The translations under genes and the position numbers were made by a program. Source: Candidatus Aegiribacteria sp. (lineage in GTDB: Bacteria; Fermentibacterota; Fermentibacteria; Fermentibacterales; JCC-6). Taken from it: a DNA stretch of 63,160 bases. This document shows positions 43,034 through 52,805 of this stretch, piece after piece. Within the stretch, counting starts at the first letter, position 1, and the number at the start of each line of letters is the position of its first letter. Below the pieces are notes generated by a model, which was given only the letters and a program-made list of their open reading frames with translations, had not been told where the DNA came from and searched no databases. Where the stretch lies: positions 1-63,160 of the forward strand of contig JAUXIK010000009.1 in assembly GCA_030620995.1 (NCBI GenBank). Direction: 5' to 3'.

Positions 43034-43710
43034 TCCCCATCAAGGCTGATCATCGAGACCTTTCTCAGCCTTTGAATAGCCTCAGCGGGATCATCCGCTC
43101 CGGTAATGAAAGAACCGGAAACCAGTATATCAACTCCCAGGGATATCAGTCTTCCCGCATTTGAGTCAGTTACTCCTCCATCTATAGAAATAAGAGCTTT
43201 CTCTCCCCCGGAATCATCAAGTATTCGGCGGATTGCTGGAATCTTGGAGTGAACGTATTCCAGATGTTTCTGTCCACCGTATCCGGGATTTACAGTCATA
43301 ATCAGCACAAGATCAACCGCAGGCGCGACCCACTGAAGGAAATCAATCGGGGTTGCCGGATTTATAGCGACTCCCGCTCCCGCTCCCGATTCCCTTATTC
43401 TTTGCAGAAGTCTGTCCAGATGACTCGTAACCTCGACGTGTACCGTAATATACCTGCAACCGGCAGCTGCAAATGAATCAATCAGTGCCGCCGGCTTATC
43501 CACCATGAGATGAGCATCAACCGGAATATCAACCTTTCGAGCGATGCATGCCGCAATATCGGCCCCGACGGTAAGTACAGGTACAAATACTCCATCCATA
43601 ACGTCCAGATGTATCATGTCCGCGCCGGCATTCTGCAGTTTCAACGCCTCCATGGCGAGTTGTCCCTGATCACAGCCGAGTATAGAGGGAGCTATAATTA
43701 TTTTTCTCAT
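43030..43710 (-). CDS. rpe: Ribulose-phosphate 3-epimerase
   Basis: A 226-residue TIM-barrel epimerase: IIAPSILGCDQGQL, MIHLDVMDGVFVPVLTVG (metal Asp and His), VDAHLMVDKP, VNPGYGGQKHLEYVHSKI and ISIDGGVTDSNAG. It interconverts ribulose-5-phosphate and xylulose-5-phosphate in the pentose phosphate route, which also supplies the sedoheptulose-7-phosphate used for heptose synthesis by the hld genes downstream at 47-48.5 kb. Followed by the PASTA gene with no gap on the upstream side. Confidence 0.96.
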   Translation of the reverse strand: MRKIIIAPSILGCDQGQLAMEALKLQNAGADMIHLDVMDGVFVPVLTVGADIAACIARKVDIPVDAHLMVDKPAALIDSFAAAGCRYITVHVEVTSHLDRLLQRIRESGAGAGVAINPATPIDFLQWVAPAVDLVLIMTVNPGYGGQKHLEYVHSKIPAIRRILDDSGGEKALISIDGGVTDSNAGRLISLGVDILVSGSFITGADDPAEAIQRLRKVSMISLDGE

Positions 43711-44475
43711 CTACCAGTTCCCCCAGTTATCATCTGATTTCCCCACAACCAATTTCACTGAGTCGCCCGGTGAAAACTGATAACCCGGAGTCTGAAGCTG
43801 CTCAAGAACAATGTTATATTGCAGAATATCATCTGTCAGCCTCTCTTCAACTACAACGGGGATAAGGTTGCTTATTTCCGCGAGATCCAGAGCATCATTT
43901 ATTGAAAGTCCAACGAAACGCGGCATACCCTGCCAGCCGGTGGATACCAGAAGCCTGACAGGTGTTGTTACCGGAAGGCTGTCGTACTGTCTCGGGTTTA
44001 CAGCGATAACCAGACCCTCCGGAATCATGGGATCGCGTACCCAGCTTCTTCCAATGGAGTAAAGCTGCCAGTCAGCGATTTTCTCTTCAGCCGCAACGGC
44101 GGAAAGGCCAAGAAGGGAATCCGGCCAGTAGGATCTGTACAGGGGACCTATATTCCAGAATATGCTCACAGGAGCTCCTCTGGGTGTCATCGCGCCCGGG
44201 GGGGGATCCTGTCTGACAACACTGCCCATGGTCTCAAAAGGTCCATATACTGACCATTGACCGGCAAGTATAAGAGTTGCTGATTCAATTTCTCTCTGGG
44301 CATCCTGCCGCGTTAATCCAATAACATCGGGAACCGTTACCGGAGCTGAAGCAGCTCCAATAGAAGAAATAAACCGTGGAGTCTCAAAAACTGATGGTGC
44401 CAGAACAGTACCGGCGATGAATGCTAATACCGCAGTCGAAACAGCTATAATGACATATCTCACAACCGATTTCAC
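43711..44475 (-). CDS. Membrane-anchored PASTA-domain protein
   Basis: About 254 residues when started at GTG 44475, which has GGAGGAGG eight bases upstream; the open frame extends further without support. One N-terminal helix (VVRYVIIAVSTAVLAFIAGTVL) anchors three PASTA-like repeats (VTVPDVIGLTRQDAQREIE, LLGLSAVAAEEKIADW, MPRFVGLSINDALDLAE). There is no kinase domain. PASTA modules bind peptidoglycan fragments or muropeptides. In this clade such stand-alone proteins often precede rpe, as they do here (adjacent stop and start). Confidence 0.85.
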   Translation of the reverse strand: MKSVVRYVIIAVSTAVLAFIAGTVLAPSVFETPRFISSIGAASAPVTVPDVIGLTRQDAQREIESATLILAGQWSVYGPFETMGSVVRQDPPPGAMTPRGAPVSIFWNIGPLYRSYWPDSLLGLSAVAAEEKIADWQLYSIGRSWVRDPMIPEGLVIAVNPRQYDSLPVTTPVRLLVSTGWQGMPRFVGLSINDALDLAEISNLIPVVVEERLTDDILQYNIVLEQLQTPGYQFSPGDSVKLVVGKSDDNWGNW

Positions 44476-44555
44476 TGGTTCCTCCTCCATACCGCAGTGA
44501 AAATTAACCTGTTCATGCAATCTATTCGACCATATCCATCGCTCTTACAGTATTT

Positions 44556-44573
44556 CCGGGTGTTTGCACCCGG
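44556..44573. other. Strong hairpin between nfuA-like and PASTA genes
   Basis: CCGGGTG, four loop bases, CACCCGG: a perfect 7-bp GC-rich stem. Neither strand has a T-run after it, so it may be an mRNA stability or processing structure rather than a simple terminator. Confidence 0.4.
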
Positions 44574-44581
44574 GGGCACTG

Positions 44582-44827
44582 CTACTGTACGTTTTCTACC
44601 TTTTCAAGTTCAGGGAAAACAGCCTTAAGATTCCTTTCCACTGTCCACTGAAGAGTAACGGTAGCCATTGCGCATCCTGAGCAGGCTCCTTGAAGCCTTA
44701 CCTTAACAACTTTATCTTCGATCCCGACAAACTCGATATCACCGCCGTCTCGCTGTAGAACAGGTCTTACCTTCTCAATCTCGGCGATAACGTTCTCATC
44801 ATTGAATTCGAGTGTATTCCCGCTCAT
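44582..44827 (-). CDS. NifU C-terminal-domain Fe-S scaffold protein (Nfu type)
   Basis: An 81-residue stand-alone Nfu domain: [45 protein letters not shown], with the CSGC cluster motif. It carries or delivers [4Fe-4S] clusters, useful for the hydrogenase and other anaerobic enzymes. It follows the pyrophosphatase gene after 12 bases. Confidence 0.93.
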   Translation of the reverse strand: MSGNTLEFNDENVIAEIEKVRPVLQRDGGDIEFVGIEDKVVKVRLQGACSGCAMATVTLQWTVERNLKAVFPELEKVENVQ

Positions 44828-44839
44828 ATTCTCCTCCGG

Positions 44840-46915
44840 CTATTTAACCTGTGATATAACAAGAGCAACCATTGTCATCAACTTTATCAGAATGTTCAGA
44901 GATGGTCCGCTGGTATCTTTGAATGGATCGCCAACGGTATCCCCAATAACTGCGGCAGCATGCTCGGAAGAACCTTTTCCTCCCATGTTTCCCTCTTCAA
45001 TGTACTTCTTGGCATTGTCCCATGCACCTCCGGCATTTGACATATAAATTGCCAGTAGAACACCGGATACAATTGCTCCTGCAAGCACACCTCCAAGAGT
45101 CTCAGCTCCCGTATCCCCAAAAGCGAAATAGACTGCTACAGGAATTATTACAGCAAGAATGCCTGGAAGAATCATTTCGCTGAGCGCACCCCTGGTCGCG
45201 ATATTAATGCATTTTTCAGTATCAGGTTCCGCCTTATTCTCCATCAAACCCTTTATGTCCCGGAACTGCCTGCGAACTTCCTCTACCATTTTCATGGCAG
45301 TCCGTCCAACCGCTCGCAACGTAATAGAGGCAAAAACAAACGGGAGAAGCCCACCAAACAGAAGTCCGGCAATAACATTGGGTCTGAGAAGATCGATTGT
45401 CTGAAGACCGGTAGAAACGGCATATGCACTGAATAAAGCAAGAGCGGTCAGGGCTGCTGAACCAATCGCAAATCCCTTACCCATTGCGGCAGTGGTGTTT
45501 CCCAGTGAATCCAGTTTGTCCGTTCTTTTCCTTACTTCTCCGGGCAACGCTGCCATTTCCGCAATCCCACCGGCATTATCCGCCACCGGGCCGTAAGCAT
45601 CAACTGACATGGTCATGCCAACATTCATGAGCATCCCGAGGGCTGCGAGCGCAATACCATACAGGCCGGCGAAATGATAGCTGATCATTGTAGCGGCAGC
45701 GATGAACAGAATCGGGAATATTGTGGATTCCATACCGACTGCTATTCCTTCAATAATGCAGGTTGCAGGTCCTGTTGCTGTACTTCTGGCGATTCTTCTG
45801 ACTGGCCCCTTACTTGTGTAATATTCAGTAATCAGGCCTATTGCAGTTCCCGAAACTACACCGCAGACAAGCGCCCAGAAGATACCTGTCCCCACATCAA
45901 GAAGGCGTATTGCCACAAAAGAGAAAATAACGGACAGAATCGTGCTTATGAAAGTCGAGTTTCTAAGGACGGTAGCGGGACTTCCCTTCCGGTTGAGTAC
46001 TCCAACGGAAACAACTCCTGCAATACTGGCAAGAGTCCCGAGTGCCGCCAGAATAATCGGAAGAGCAATCAGCGTTCCAGATCCGGAAACAACTGCATCG
46101 GTAGAAAGCAGTCCGGCCGGAATGATGCCGGTAACACTGAAACCGAAAGCCAGAACTACTGCCGCTATGATACTGCCGACATATGATTCGAACAGATCAG
46201 CACCCATACCGGCAACATCACCGACATTGTCACCCACATTATCCGCAATAACAGCAGGATTTCTGGGATCATCCTCCGGTATGCCTGCTTCTATCTTCCC
46301 TACGAGATCTGCTCCCACATCCGCGCTCTTTGTGAATATTCCTCCGCCTACTCTTGCGAAAAGAGCAATTGAACTTGCACCCATCCCGAACCCGGCTATG
46401 TTCTCAAGAGAAACAGTCCCGAATATGGATTCAAGAAAAGCTTTTGCAGGAGCAACATTACTGTAGAGGAGGTAGAATACTGAAACACCCAGAAGACCAA
46501 GCGCCGCAACTGACAACCCCATAATACTGCCACTGCGGAAAGCAACGGAAAGAGCTTTTGAAAGGCTGTTTCTTGCCGCATTTGTAGTTCGAACGTTTCC
46601 AATTGTCGCCGCGTTCATTCCGATGTATCCGGCAATCATGCTGAATCCTGCGCCGCATATAAAAGCTAATGCTGTTCCTGAATCAACGCCTGCAAACAAA
46701 GCAACAGAAATTAGAACCACAAATATCAGAAGTATGCGATACTGCGTCGAAAGATAGGTCATCGCGCCTGAATGAATCATGTCTGACAGGCGAATCATTC
46801 TTTCTGTACCACGAGGTTCTTTCTTTAAACTGCGATACCGCCTTACGGCCACCAGTCCAGTAAGAATAGCCACAGCAGGACCGAAGAATCGGAATAGTAT
46901 CTGGGTGTTACTCAT
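44840..46915 (-). CDS. hppA: Membrane-bound pyrophosphatase, K+-dependent type
   Basis: A 691-residue protein with about sixteen membrane helices. The pyrophosphate site is read in [40 protein letters not shown] and, near the end, [35 protein letters not shown] has Ala where K+-independent enzymes have Lys, so the protein is expected to need K+. Whether it pumps H+ or Na+ cannot be decided from the motifs I checked. It recovers energy from biosynthetic pyrophosphate, a common trait of fermenters. Confidence 0.95.
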   Translation of the reverse strand: MSNTQILFRFFGPAVAILTGLVAVRRYRSLKKEPRGTERMIRLSDMIHSGAMTYLSTQYRILLIFVVLISVALFAGVDSGTALAFICGAGFSMIAGYIGMNAATIGNVRTTNAARNSLSKALSVAFRSGSIMGLSVAALGLLGVSVFYLLYSNVAPAKAFLESIFGTVSLENIAGFGMGASSIALFARVGGGIFTKSADVGADLVGKIEAGIPEDDPRNPAVIADNVGDNVGDVAGMGADLFESYVGSIIAAVVLAFGFSVTGIIPAGLLSTDAVVSGSGTLIALPIILAALGTLASIAGVVSVGVLNRKGSPATVLRNSTFISTILSVIFSFVAIRLLDVGTGIFWALVCGVVSGTAIGLITEYYTSKGPVRRIARSTATGPATCIIEGIAVGMESTIFPILFIAAATMISYHFAGLYGIALAALGMLMNVGMTMSVDAYGPVADNAGGIAEMAALPGEVRKRTDKLDSLGNTTAAMGKGFAIGSAALTALALFSAYAVSTGLQTIDLLRPNVIAGLLFGGLLPFVFASITLRAVGRTAMKMVEEVRRQFRDIKGLMENKAEPDTEKCINIATRGALSEMILPGILAVIIPVAVYFAFGDTGAETLGGVLAGAIVSGVLLAIYMSNAGGAWDNAKKYIEEGNMGGKGSSEHAAAVIGDTVGDPFKDTSGPSLNILIKLMTMVALVISQVK

Positions 46916-47005
46916 TAATACTCCTTGATTGAATACTGTTCAAGTCCATTGAGATTCTCCAGAGAATATGCCTTTTCTACTCCAGTATATCTTTCCGGTC
47001 AAGAC

Positions 47006-47500
47006 TTATCGTTCATTCTGATGATTCAGAGCTGTGATAATAGCGGTTGATGAAAAACCCTTCATAAGAGGAATGATTTCGACCCGGCCACCATGGGATT
47101 TGACAAAGTCAGCACCGACTACGGAATCTGGCGTATAGTCTCCACCTTTTACTATAACATCCGGAACTATTTTCTTGATAAGTTTAAGCGGAGTATCTTC
47201 ATCAAAGGGCACAACAAAACTTACTGATCTCAATTCAAGAAGAAGTTGTACACGGGCTTCAAGCGTAATAAATGGTCTGTTAGGTCCTTTGAGTCTGGAT
47301 ATTGAGTCATCTGTATTCACTCCCAGAAAAAGAACGTCTCCTAAAGCACGTGCCTTCCTGACAATATGTACATGCCCGGGGTGAATGATATCAAAACATC
47401 CGTTTGTAAATACGATCCTGCTGCCATTCGCTCTGAGTTCAGCGCTCGTAATAGCAGCTTCATCCTCTGTTAATACTCTTCTGTCGAGAATAGCGATCAA
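47006..47500 (-). CDS. rfaE2: D-glycero-beta-D-manno-heptose 1-phosphate adenylyltransferase
   Basis: A 164-residue cytidylyltransferase-fold enzyme, with TNGCFDIIHPGHVHIVRKA (HxGH motif), GVNTDDSISRLKGPNRPF, and VIVKGGDYTPD and STAIITAL at the end. It makes ADP-heptose from the 1-phosphate, for the lipopolysaccharide core or related glycans. In many bacteria it is fused to the kinase as HldE. Here the kinase gene overlaps it by 41 bases in another frame, so the two halves are separate polypeptides. Confidence 0.93.
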   Translation of the reverse strand: MIAILDRRVLTEDEAAITSAELRANGSRIVFTNGCFDIIHPGHVHIVRKARALGDVLFLGVNTDDSISRLKGPNRPFITLEARVQLLLELRSVSFVVPFDEDTPLKLIKKIVPDVIVKGGDYTPDSVVGADFVKSHGGRVEIIPLMKGFSSTAIITALNHQNER

Positions 47501-48488
47501 CCTCCCTCATAATGTCATTCGGCTTTACCGCGTATACTCCCGGTTCAGCACATGTTGCCGCAGCTGCAAAAACTGAAATTCTAACTCCATCATCCAGAGG
47601 CAATCCAGATGCAAGCGAAAGAGCCATAACTGCAATAACAGTATCTCCAGCTCCTGAGACATCAAATACATGCCTTGCTGCAACTGGTCTATAGAACGGA
47701 TCACTGTCTTTCCGGCACAGGATACTTCCCTCCTCACCGAGAGTTACAAGCACAGCGTCCGCGGACAGTCTGCTCAGAATCTCATTACCTGCATTACCAG
47801 CTTCCTCAACCGTACTGATAACTCTACCAAGAGCACGCGAAATTTCCAATCTATTGGGTTTGAAGAGAGTGCATCCATTGAATTCAAAGAAATTGATGAA
47901 TTTGGGATCTACCGCCACGGGGATTCCGTTGGATCTCGAGACAGAGATCATTCGTGAAATAAGTTCAGGAACAAGAACTCCCTTGTTGTAATCCTCAAGT
48001 ACTACTGCATCCAGATGTGAAGTAGTCCCCTCAATTCTGGAGAATATATCCTGCATGACAGATTCAGAAATCGGATCAGTGACCTCGCTATCCAGCCTGA
48101 TAACCTGATGCCCGCCGGATATTATCCTTGTTTTTAATGTGGTGGGACGTGACGGATCGGAAACTACAGCGGATATATCCACTCCTTCATCGGACAGTAA
48201 TCCTTTCAGTATCTCACTCTCTCTGTCCTCTCCTGTTACTCCGGCTATTACAGGGATACCACCCAGAGAGCAGATATTACGAGCTACATTCGCCGCGCCG
48301 CCCAGTACCCATCTCTCACACTTTTTCTCCAGTGATACTATCGGTATGGGTGCTTCTGGAGATATTCGATCAACTTTGCCATCGAGATAATGGTCAAGAA
48401 TCAGATCACCGGCGACAAGTACCCTTTTCCCCTGCATACTTTCAAGTATGTTTTCTATATTGTTATCTGGTATCAAGAATTCCTCCAT
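47460..48488 (-). CDS. rfaE1: D-glycero-beta-D-manno-heptose-7-phosphate kinase
   Basis: A 342-residue PfkB-family kinase with the HldA/HldE signature: VAGDLILDHYLDGKVDRISPEAPIPIV, GGAANVARNICSLGG and DVSGAGDTVIAVMALSLASG (catalytic Asp). It phosphorylates heptose-7-phosphate at C1, one step before the adenylyltransferase coded next. The C-terminal overlap of 41 bases with rfaE2 implies coupled translation. It starts a minus-strand unit divergent from the DUF3467 gene. Confidence 0.94.
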   Translation of the reverse strand: MEEFLIPDNNIENILESMQGKRVLVAGDLILDHYLDGKVDRISPEAPIPIVSLEKKCERWVLGGAANVARNICSLGGIPVIAGVTGEDRESEILKGLLSDEGVDISAVVSDPSRPTTLKTRIISGGHQVIRLDSEVTDPISESVMQDIFSRIEGTTSHLDAVVLEDYNKGVLVPELISRMISVSRSNGIPVAVDPKFINFFEFNGCTLFKPNRLEISRALGRVISTVEEAGNAGNEILSRLSADAVLVTLGEEGSILCRKDSDPFYRPVAARHVFDVSGAGDTVIAVMALSLASGLPLDDGVRISVFAAAATCAEPGVYAVKPNDIMREVDRYSRQKSINRG

Positions 48489-48542
48489 CCGGATCTGGTG
48501 CTCTGTCGCCTGTTCTCCGGCAAACTGACATAAGGAGTAACC

Positions 48543-48866
48543 GTGAACCCAAAGATGATGAATCAGCCACCCAGAATCAACGCCAGCACGGCTGACACTG
48601 ATGGAGTATACAGCAATGTTTTCTTTATTGCAGCTTCACGAGCAGAATTTATACTGGATTTTGCCCGAATCGTTCCCGGAGTGAACAACCCGAAACTCAT
48701 GTCCAGAATCATCGTATCACCCCACAGGATGAAAGCTCTTGTAAAAACAATGGAATCTCAGATCAACTCATATGAAAGCAAATTCGGGAAACTGGACTCT
48801 GGAAGCCAGACTTCATTCGGTTTCCAGAATCCGGCAATTGAAGAGGTCGAATCCGGAAGTAAATGA
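48543..48866 (+). CDS. DUF3467-family protein
   Basis: A 107-residue protein starting at GTG 48543 after AAGGAG. YSNVFFIAASRAEFILDFARIVPGVNNPKLMSRIIVSPHRMKALVKTM and NSYESKFG match the DUF3467 pattern closely. The family is small, cytosolic and without known function. Here it opens a plus-strand run of envelope genes. Confidence 0.88.
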   Translation: MNPKMMNQPPRINASTADTDGVYSNVFFIAASRAEFILDFARIVPGVNNPKLMSRIIVSPHRMKALVKTMESQINSYESKFGKLDSGSQTSFGFQNPAIEEVESGSK

Positions 48867-48900
48867 AAAATGGACTCACGTGAGCGGAAACTAGTTGAAT

Positions 48901-49578
48901 ATGTTTACTAAAGGCAAGACGTATATATGGCAATGGGTACTTGCAGTTGTTATTTCTGTCACTCTATGGATAATCTCCATGAGTGATAAGCAATTTGAAA
49001 TAATTGAGAAACTTCCGGTCCCCGCTCCGGTACTGTCCGATGATTTCATTGAAATTGATTATGAAAGACAGGATTCCGTTTCAGTCACTTTCACCGGAAA
49101 GGGCATAGGTGTTCTTCGCGACCAGATTCTGAGGAAGCCGGAAATGCTGCATATTAATGTACCGCTGCCCGATCAGGAGCAGACTTATCCTTACAGTAGA
49201 TCTCTCGAACTCACTGAAAATAATGTGCAATTCAGTGGCGATCGCTATTCAAGTCTTTCAGCAATATCATTTAATCCTCCAGCAATCACCGTCACAATAG
49301 ATCACAGGATTACACGGTATCTCCCGATTAGAATAAATGCCGCTGGATCTGTTCCGGAAAGATATCTATGGCCGGTTCTATCAAATACTATCGTACAGGT
49401 TACGGGAGCCAGATCTATCGTGAATCAACTTGACAGCTGCTATACCGATCAAGTCGGATCAGGAGGTGAACGTATAGAAACCGTAATTGAAAAACCGGAT
49501 GGAATCAATAATATCAATCCATCGTCCGTAATTGCCGAATTAATATACCCGGTACCTGTAATTGAACAGATGCAGTAG
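48901..49578 (+). CDS. YbbR-like membrane-anchored protein
   Basis: A 225-residue protein with one N-terminal helix (WQWVLAVVISVTLWIISM) followed by YbbR-type repeats (VTFTGKGIGVL, PPAITVTIDHRITRYLPI, VQVTGARSIVNQL). It resembles CdaR, which regulates diadenylate cyclase CdaA in Gram-positive bacteria, and the YbbR proteins of FCB bacteria. No cdaA lies here. I start at ATG 48901; a TTG at 48895 is possible. It is 34 bases after the DUF3467 gene. Confidence 0.8.
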   Translation: MFTKGKTYIWQWVLAVVISVTLWIISMSDKQFEIIEKLPVPAPVLSDDFIEIDYERQDSVSVTFTGKGIGVLRDQILRKPEMLHINVPLPDQEQTYPYSRSLELTENNVQFSGDRYSSLSAISFNPPAITVTIDHRITRYLPIRINAAGSVPERYLWPVLSNTIVQVTGARSIVNQLDSCYTDQVGSGGERIETVIEKPDGINNINPSSVIAELIYPVPVIEQMQ

Positions 49579-49682
49579 CTCTTCATGTATTGACAGGTGT
49601 GAAACAAGATGGGTAGATTCAACATCACGTGTTTACATGTTTAATCTTCTAGAGCAATTTGACTGTAGCTGGAGGGATATCT

Positions 49683-51083
49683 ATGAGATCAAAGATTCTT
49701 GTGAGAATTCTGATAGTGCTGTTAGCAGCGTTTCTGGTTTTCAGAATTCATCAGAGAGTCGAAACGTACAGGATCCCAAGGGAATCCTGTCGTTCACAAA
49801 TGAGTGTTCTTTCAAACGCCAACATCTATCATATGTTTATCTCCGAAGGGATTCCCGCCCCTGATCTTGACAGCCTTCTGAGTTTCGCGGAAGCTAATAA
49901 CTTTTTTAATGCTTCTCTGAATAATGACAGCATATCTGTTTCGTTCAACAACGGCAGAACTCGAAAGGTTCTTATTCCGCAGCAATGGAAAAACCTGTGG
50001 AACGAGAATGCCGCTCTGGAGATGGAAAATCTTCTTGATTCATTAAACAATGAGCAGATAAACCTCGAACTTATTATTAGAGAACATGAAGAATCTCTCG
50101 GATTTTCACTGGATTCTCTGATTTCACTACGAAATATTTATATTGCTGAGTACGCACCTGAAGAAGGGGTTGAACTATCACCGGGCGAATTCTTCAATGA
50201 TTCTATAGGTTTTGACCCTGAATTACTTATAATGATCGGAACTGACCTCGCATCCTCGATCAGTTCGATGGAATCAATGATTTTAAACTTCAACAATATC
50301 ATCGCTCCGGCCAGGATGGACTCAGTTGCTGCTCTGGTTATTGCAGTATGTCCTTCACTCTGGGAAGCAGGTTTTTACGATTCAGTCTATTCCTACGATC
50401 CGAAACTCGCTCTTGGCTCACAATTCTCACTTTCCTGTCCCAATATTGACAGGCACGGTGGTATAGTCAGCGGTCTTATTCAGAAGGATTTCCCCGATTC
50501 ATTGTTCCTGGAGAAAGACTGGTCTGAAACACTGACGGTTTTCAGCTTCCCGGAATATGCCGAAATGAGAAGATTGCATGTTTCAAGAGCAAACCTCATC
50601 CGCGCAGCGGAAGAGCAAGCCGCGTATCTTGCCCAGAGATATCCATCTATTATCTATCCAAAACTACCGGAAAACCTTGATGTAGATATCGATAATCTTA
50701 TCGATCCTCTCGGTGGTGAATATGTGTTTGAAATTATTCCCGACACAACGTACATCTTTTATGAGAATCCTCTTGGAACTTCAAGACGAGCAAGGGGCGA
50801 CTCTGTCGTGGTTGAAGCCATGAAATTCGTGGCTTACACTACAATGGACCCTGAACTCTCCAAAGTTGAAGTTTTCTTCGCCCATCCACTAAGTTTTCCC
50901 AGCCGCGCGGATGGCGCAATTCCGGGAAGTAATGACAAATTGACTGTTATTATGTACTGGGATCGTTCCGAACTGGGAACTCTCCAAATTGATGAGCGTG
51001 AAGTTGATCTCGTTGAAGAGTCATCATGGGACTTTGTCAGTTCGAAATTCGGAACGACTGACAGTCTGAATTCCGTTCAGTAA
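49683..51083 (+). CDS. Membrane-anchored periplasmic protein of unknown family
   Basis: A 466-residue protein starting at ATG 49683, with GGAGGG upstream. A single N-terminal helix (SKILVRILIVLLAAFLVF) is followed by a large, mostly helical, acidic part. LSLSCPNIDRHGGIVSG near residue 255 echoes the CP-x-GHG motif of the lipoprotein at 42692-43033. A C-terminal beta-rich zone contains GGEYVFEIIPDTTYIFYENP. I do not recognise it. It sits in a run with YbbR, rpoZ and a SurA-like protein, so an envelope role is likely. Confidence 0.7.
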   Translation: MRSKILVRILIVLLAAFLVFRIHQRVETYRIPRESCRSQMSVLSNANIYHMFISEGIPAPDLDSLLSFAEANNFFNASLNNDSISVSFNNGRTRKVLIPQQWKNLWNENAALEMENLLDSLNNEQINLELIIREHEESLGFSLDSLISLRNIYIAEYAPEEGVELSPGEFFNDSIGFDPELLIMIGTDLASSISSMESMILNFNNIIAPARMDSVAALVIAVCPSLWEAGFYDSVYSYDPKLALGSQFSLSCPNIDRHGGIVSGLIQKDFPDSLFLEKDWSETLTVFSFPEYAEMRRLHVSRANLIRAAEEQAAYLAQRYPSIIYPKLPENLDVDIDNLIDPLGGEYVFEIIPDTTYIFYENPLGTSRRARGDSVVVEAMKFVAYTTMDPELSKVEVFFAHPLSFPSRADGAIPGSNDKLTVIMYWDRSELGTLQIDEREVDLVEESSWDFVSSKFGTTDSLNSVQ

Positions 51084-51183
51084 AGAAAACAAGGCAGCAA
51101 TTCTGGAACCTTTTTCTTCAAGCAGGGTATAAAGTGTGCGTTTATCCTGCCAATATTAAAAGAATACACTTTGGGGGTGCTGA

Positions 51184-51393
51184 ATGACAGAAAAATTCAA
51201 TGATATAGAAACAATGGGAGAAAAGGCGGACAATCAATATGTCCTGGCTCTTGCAATTGCGAAAAGGGTCAGAAAGCTCAGATCGGGAGCTCCTCCCCTT
51301 ATCGACAGCAAGGATTCTAAGAGAAAGCCATTTGACACCGCTATGAAAGAGATTTATCAGAAGAAAATCACTTATACGCTTGATGATGTATAG
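51184..51393 (+). CDS. rpoZ: RNA polymerase omega subunit
   Basis: A 69-residue protein matching omega: ADNQYVLALAIAKRVRKLRSGAPPLI, KPFDTAMKEIYQKKITY. It helps assemble the beta-prime subunit. In bacteria with ppGpp signalling it forms part of one ppGpp site. It has GGGGGTG before its ATG and precedes the SurA-like gene by 37 bases. Confidence 0.85.
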   Translation: MTEKFNDIETMGEKADNQYVLALAIAKRVRKLRSGAPPLIDSKDSKRKPFDTAMKEIYQKKITYTLDDV

Positions 51394-51430
51394 TCGCAAA
51401 ACAAACAGATATCTTGAAAGGATGATTTTT

Positions 51431-52672
51431 ATGCGGGCAACCCTGTTCATAACTATTTTGGCAGTACTTGTTTTAGGAGCTTGCGGAACTCAGGGCACTT
51501 CAGATAATAACACAACGGATTCATCAAGAGTCCTTGCAACAGTTGACGACACTCAGATAACTGAACAGATGCTCAAAGATGAACTGGATATGATTCCACC
51601 TTATCAGAGAGCTTCATTTGAAACGCCTGAGGGTAGAAGGCTTCTCCTGAACCATATTGTGGAGAGAGAATTGCTGCTGACTGCAGCAATAGACCTTGAA
51701 CTTGAAGAGGATTCTTTTGTTATCGCTCAGGTGGAACTGGCGATGCAACAGGTTAAGATCGCAAAGGAAAGAGCTCTCATTCAAACTTTCTACCAGCAGG
51801 AAGTGGTTGATGCGATTGTAATTCCGGATGATAAAATACTCGAATACTACAATGAACACTCAGGTGACATATACCGACAGGAAGCACAGGTCAAAGTTTC
51901 ACAGATACTACTGACTCTTGAGGATGATACTGCAGCTGTTAAAACAGCTCTTGAAGCCGGAGATTCATTTGAGACTGTCGTTCTGGAAATGAGCAAGCAT
52001 GAACCTACAGTCAATACTGATGGGGATATGGGCTGGATTACTATTAACTCCCCATTACCTTACCTTGGTGAACAGTCAGAGATATCAGAAGCACTGTTTG
52101 CTACTGAGGTTGGAGAAGTTATTGGACCTTACTCAACCATCATGGGTTACCATTTCTTCCTTGTAACAGACAAGAAGGAAGAAGGCGTACGCCCTCTTGA
52201 GGAAGTCAGAGAATCCATTGAGAACGTCCTTAAGCCTGCGATGGTCAACTCTTTTTTCCAGGATGATCTTCTACCCCGGCTCAGAGAACGGTATGGGGTT
52301 GAAATAAATGAAGACGCGTTCCTTCCGGATGAAGAAATGCCCGCGGATTCACTCTTGCAGTCAGCTCAAAATCTCATGGAAACGAATCCTGAGACTGCGG
52401 TTGAATATTTCAAGCTCTTCATCGAACGTTTCCCGGAACATGAACGCGCACATCAGGCTCAGTTCCTGATCGGATTCACCTACTCCGAGCAGATAGCGAA
52501 TTACGATTCTGCAGTAGAAGCTTTTCAGGCTGTAATAGATAATTATCCTGAATCGGATTTCGTAGATGACGCGGAATGGATGATTCAGAATATGGGAGTC
52601 CCACCGGAAGAACTTCTATTAGACCAGAACCCAGAACTGAATGAAGAAAATACAGAAGACTCTGTAGAATAA
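51431..52672 (+). CDS. SurA/PpiC-type peptidyl-prolyl isomerase lipoprotein with C-terminal TPR
   Basis: A 413-residue protein starting at ATG 51431 (AAAGGA upstream). Lipobox VLGAC (about Cys16). A SurA-like helical chaperone part (30-150) is followed by a parvulin domain (QVKVSQILLTLED, GDMGWITINSPLPYLGEQSEISEALFA, YHFFLVTDKKEEG). A C-terminal TPR pair comes last (AVEYFKLFIERFPEHERAHQAQFLIGFTYSEQ, AVEAFQAVIDNYPES). It probably assists folding of outer-membrane proteins such as LptD and the barrels of the secretion locus. A strong terminator follows. Confidence 0.9.
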   Translation: MRATLFITILAVLVLGACGTQGTSDNNTTDSSRVLATVDDTQITEQMLKDELDMIPPYQRASFETPEGRRLLLNHIVERELLLTAAIDLELEEDSFVIAQVELAMQQVKIAKERALIQTFYQQEVVDAIVIPDDKILEYYNEHSGDIYRQEAQVKVSQILLTLEDDTAAVKTALEAGDSFETVVLEMSKHEPTVNTDGDMGWITINSPLPYLGEQSEISEALFATEVGEVIGPYSTIMGYHFFLVTDKKEEGVRPLEEVRESIENVLKPAMVNSFFQDDLLPRLRERYGVEINEDAFLPDEEMPADSLLQSAQNLMETNPETAVEYFKLFIERFPEHERAHQAQFLIGFTYSEQIANYDSAVEAFQAVIDNYPESDFVDDAEWMIQNMGVPPEELLLDQNPELNEENTEDSVE

Positions 52673-52688
52673 ATAAATCAGTTAAGAA

Positions 52689-52718
52689 AGAACCCCGGGC
52701 GGAAACTCCCGGGGTTCT
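52689..52718 (+). terminator. Rho-independent terminator after the SurA-like gene
   Basis: AGAACCCCGGG and CCCGGGGTTCT form a perfect 11-bp stem around an 8-base loop, followed by ATTTATACTATTTTTATT. It lies 17 bases after the stop codon. Confidence 0.9.
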
Positions 52719-52805
52719 ATTTATACTATTTTTATTCTGCCCTTTCCCGATGCACCTCGGTGGCTCATATTTACGCTATACATTTCAGGAAATAGGAGGT
52801 TTTGC

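Noticed and set aside
44556..44573. Classical Rho-independent terminator
   Set aside because: The stem is strong but neither side has a T-run; listed only as a hairpin.
49683..51083. Type IV pilin or pseudopilin
   Set aside because: The N-terminal helix is not preceded by a prepilin peptidase site with Gly followed by Phe or Met and Glu at +5, and the protein is too long.
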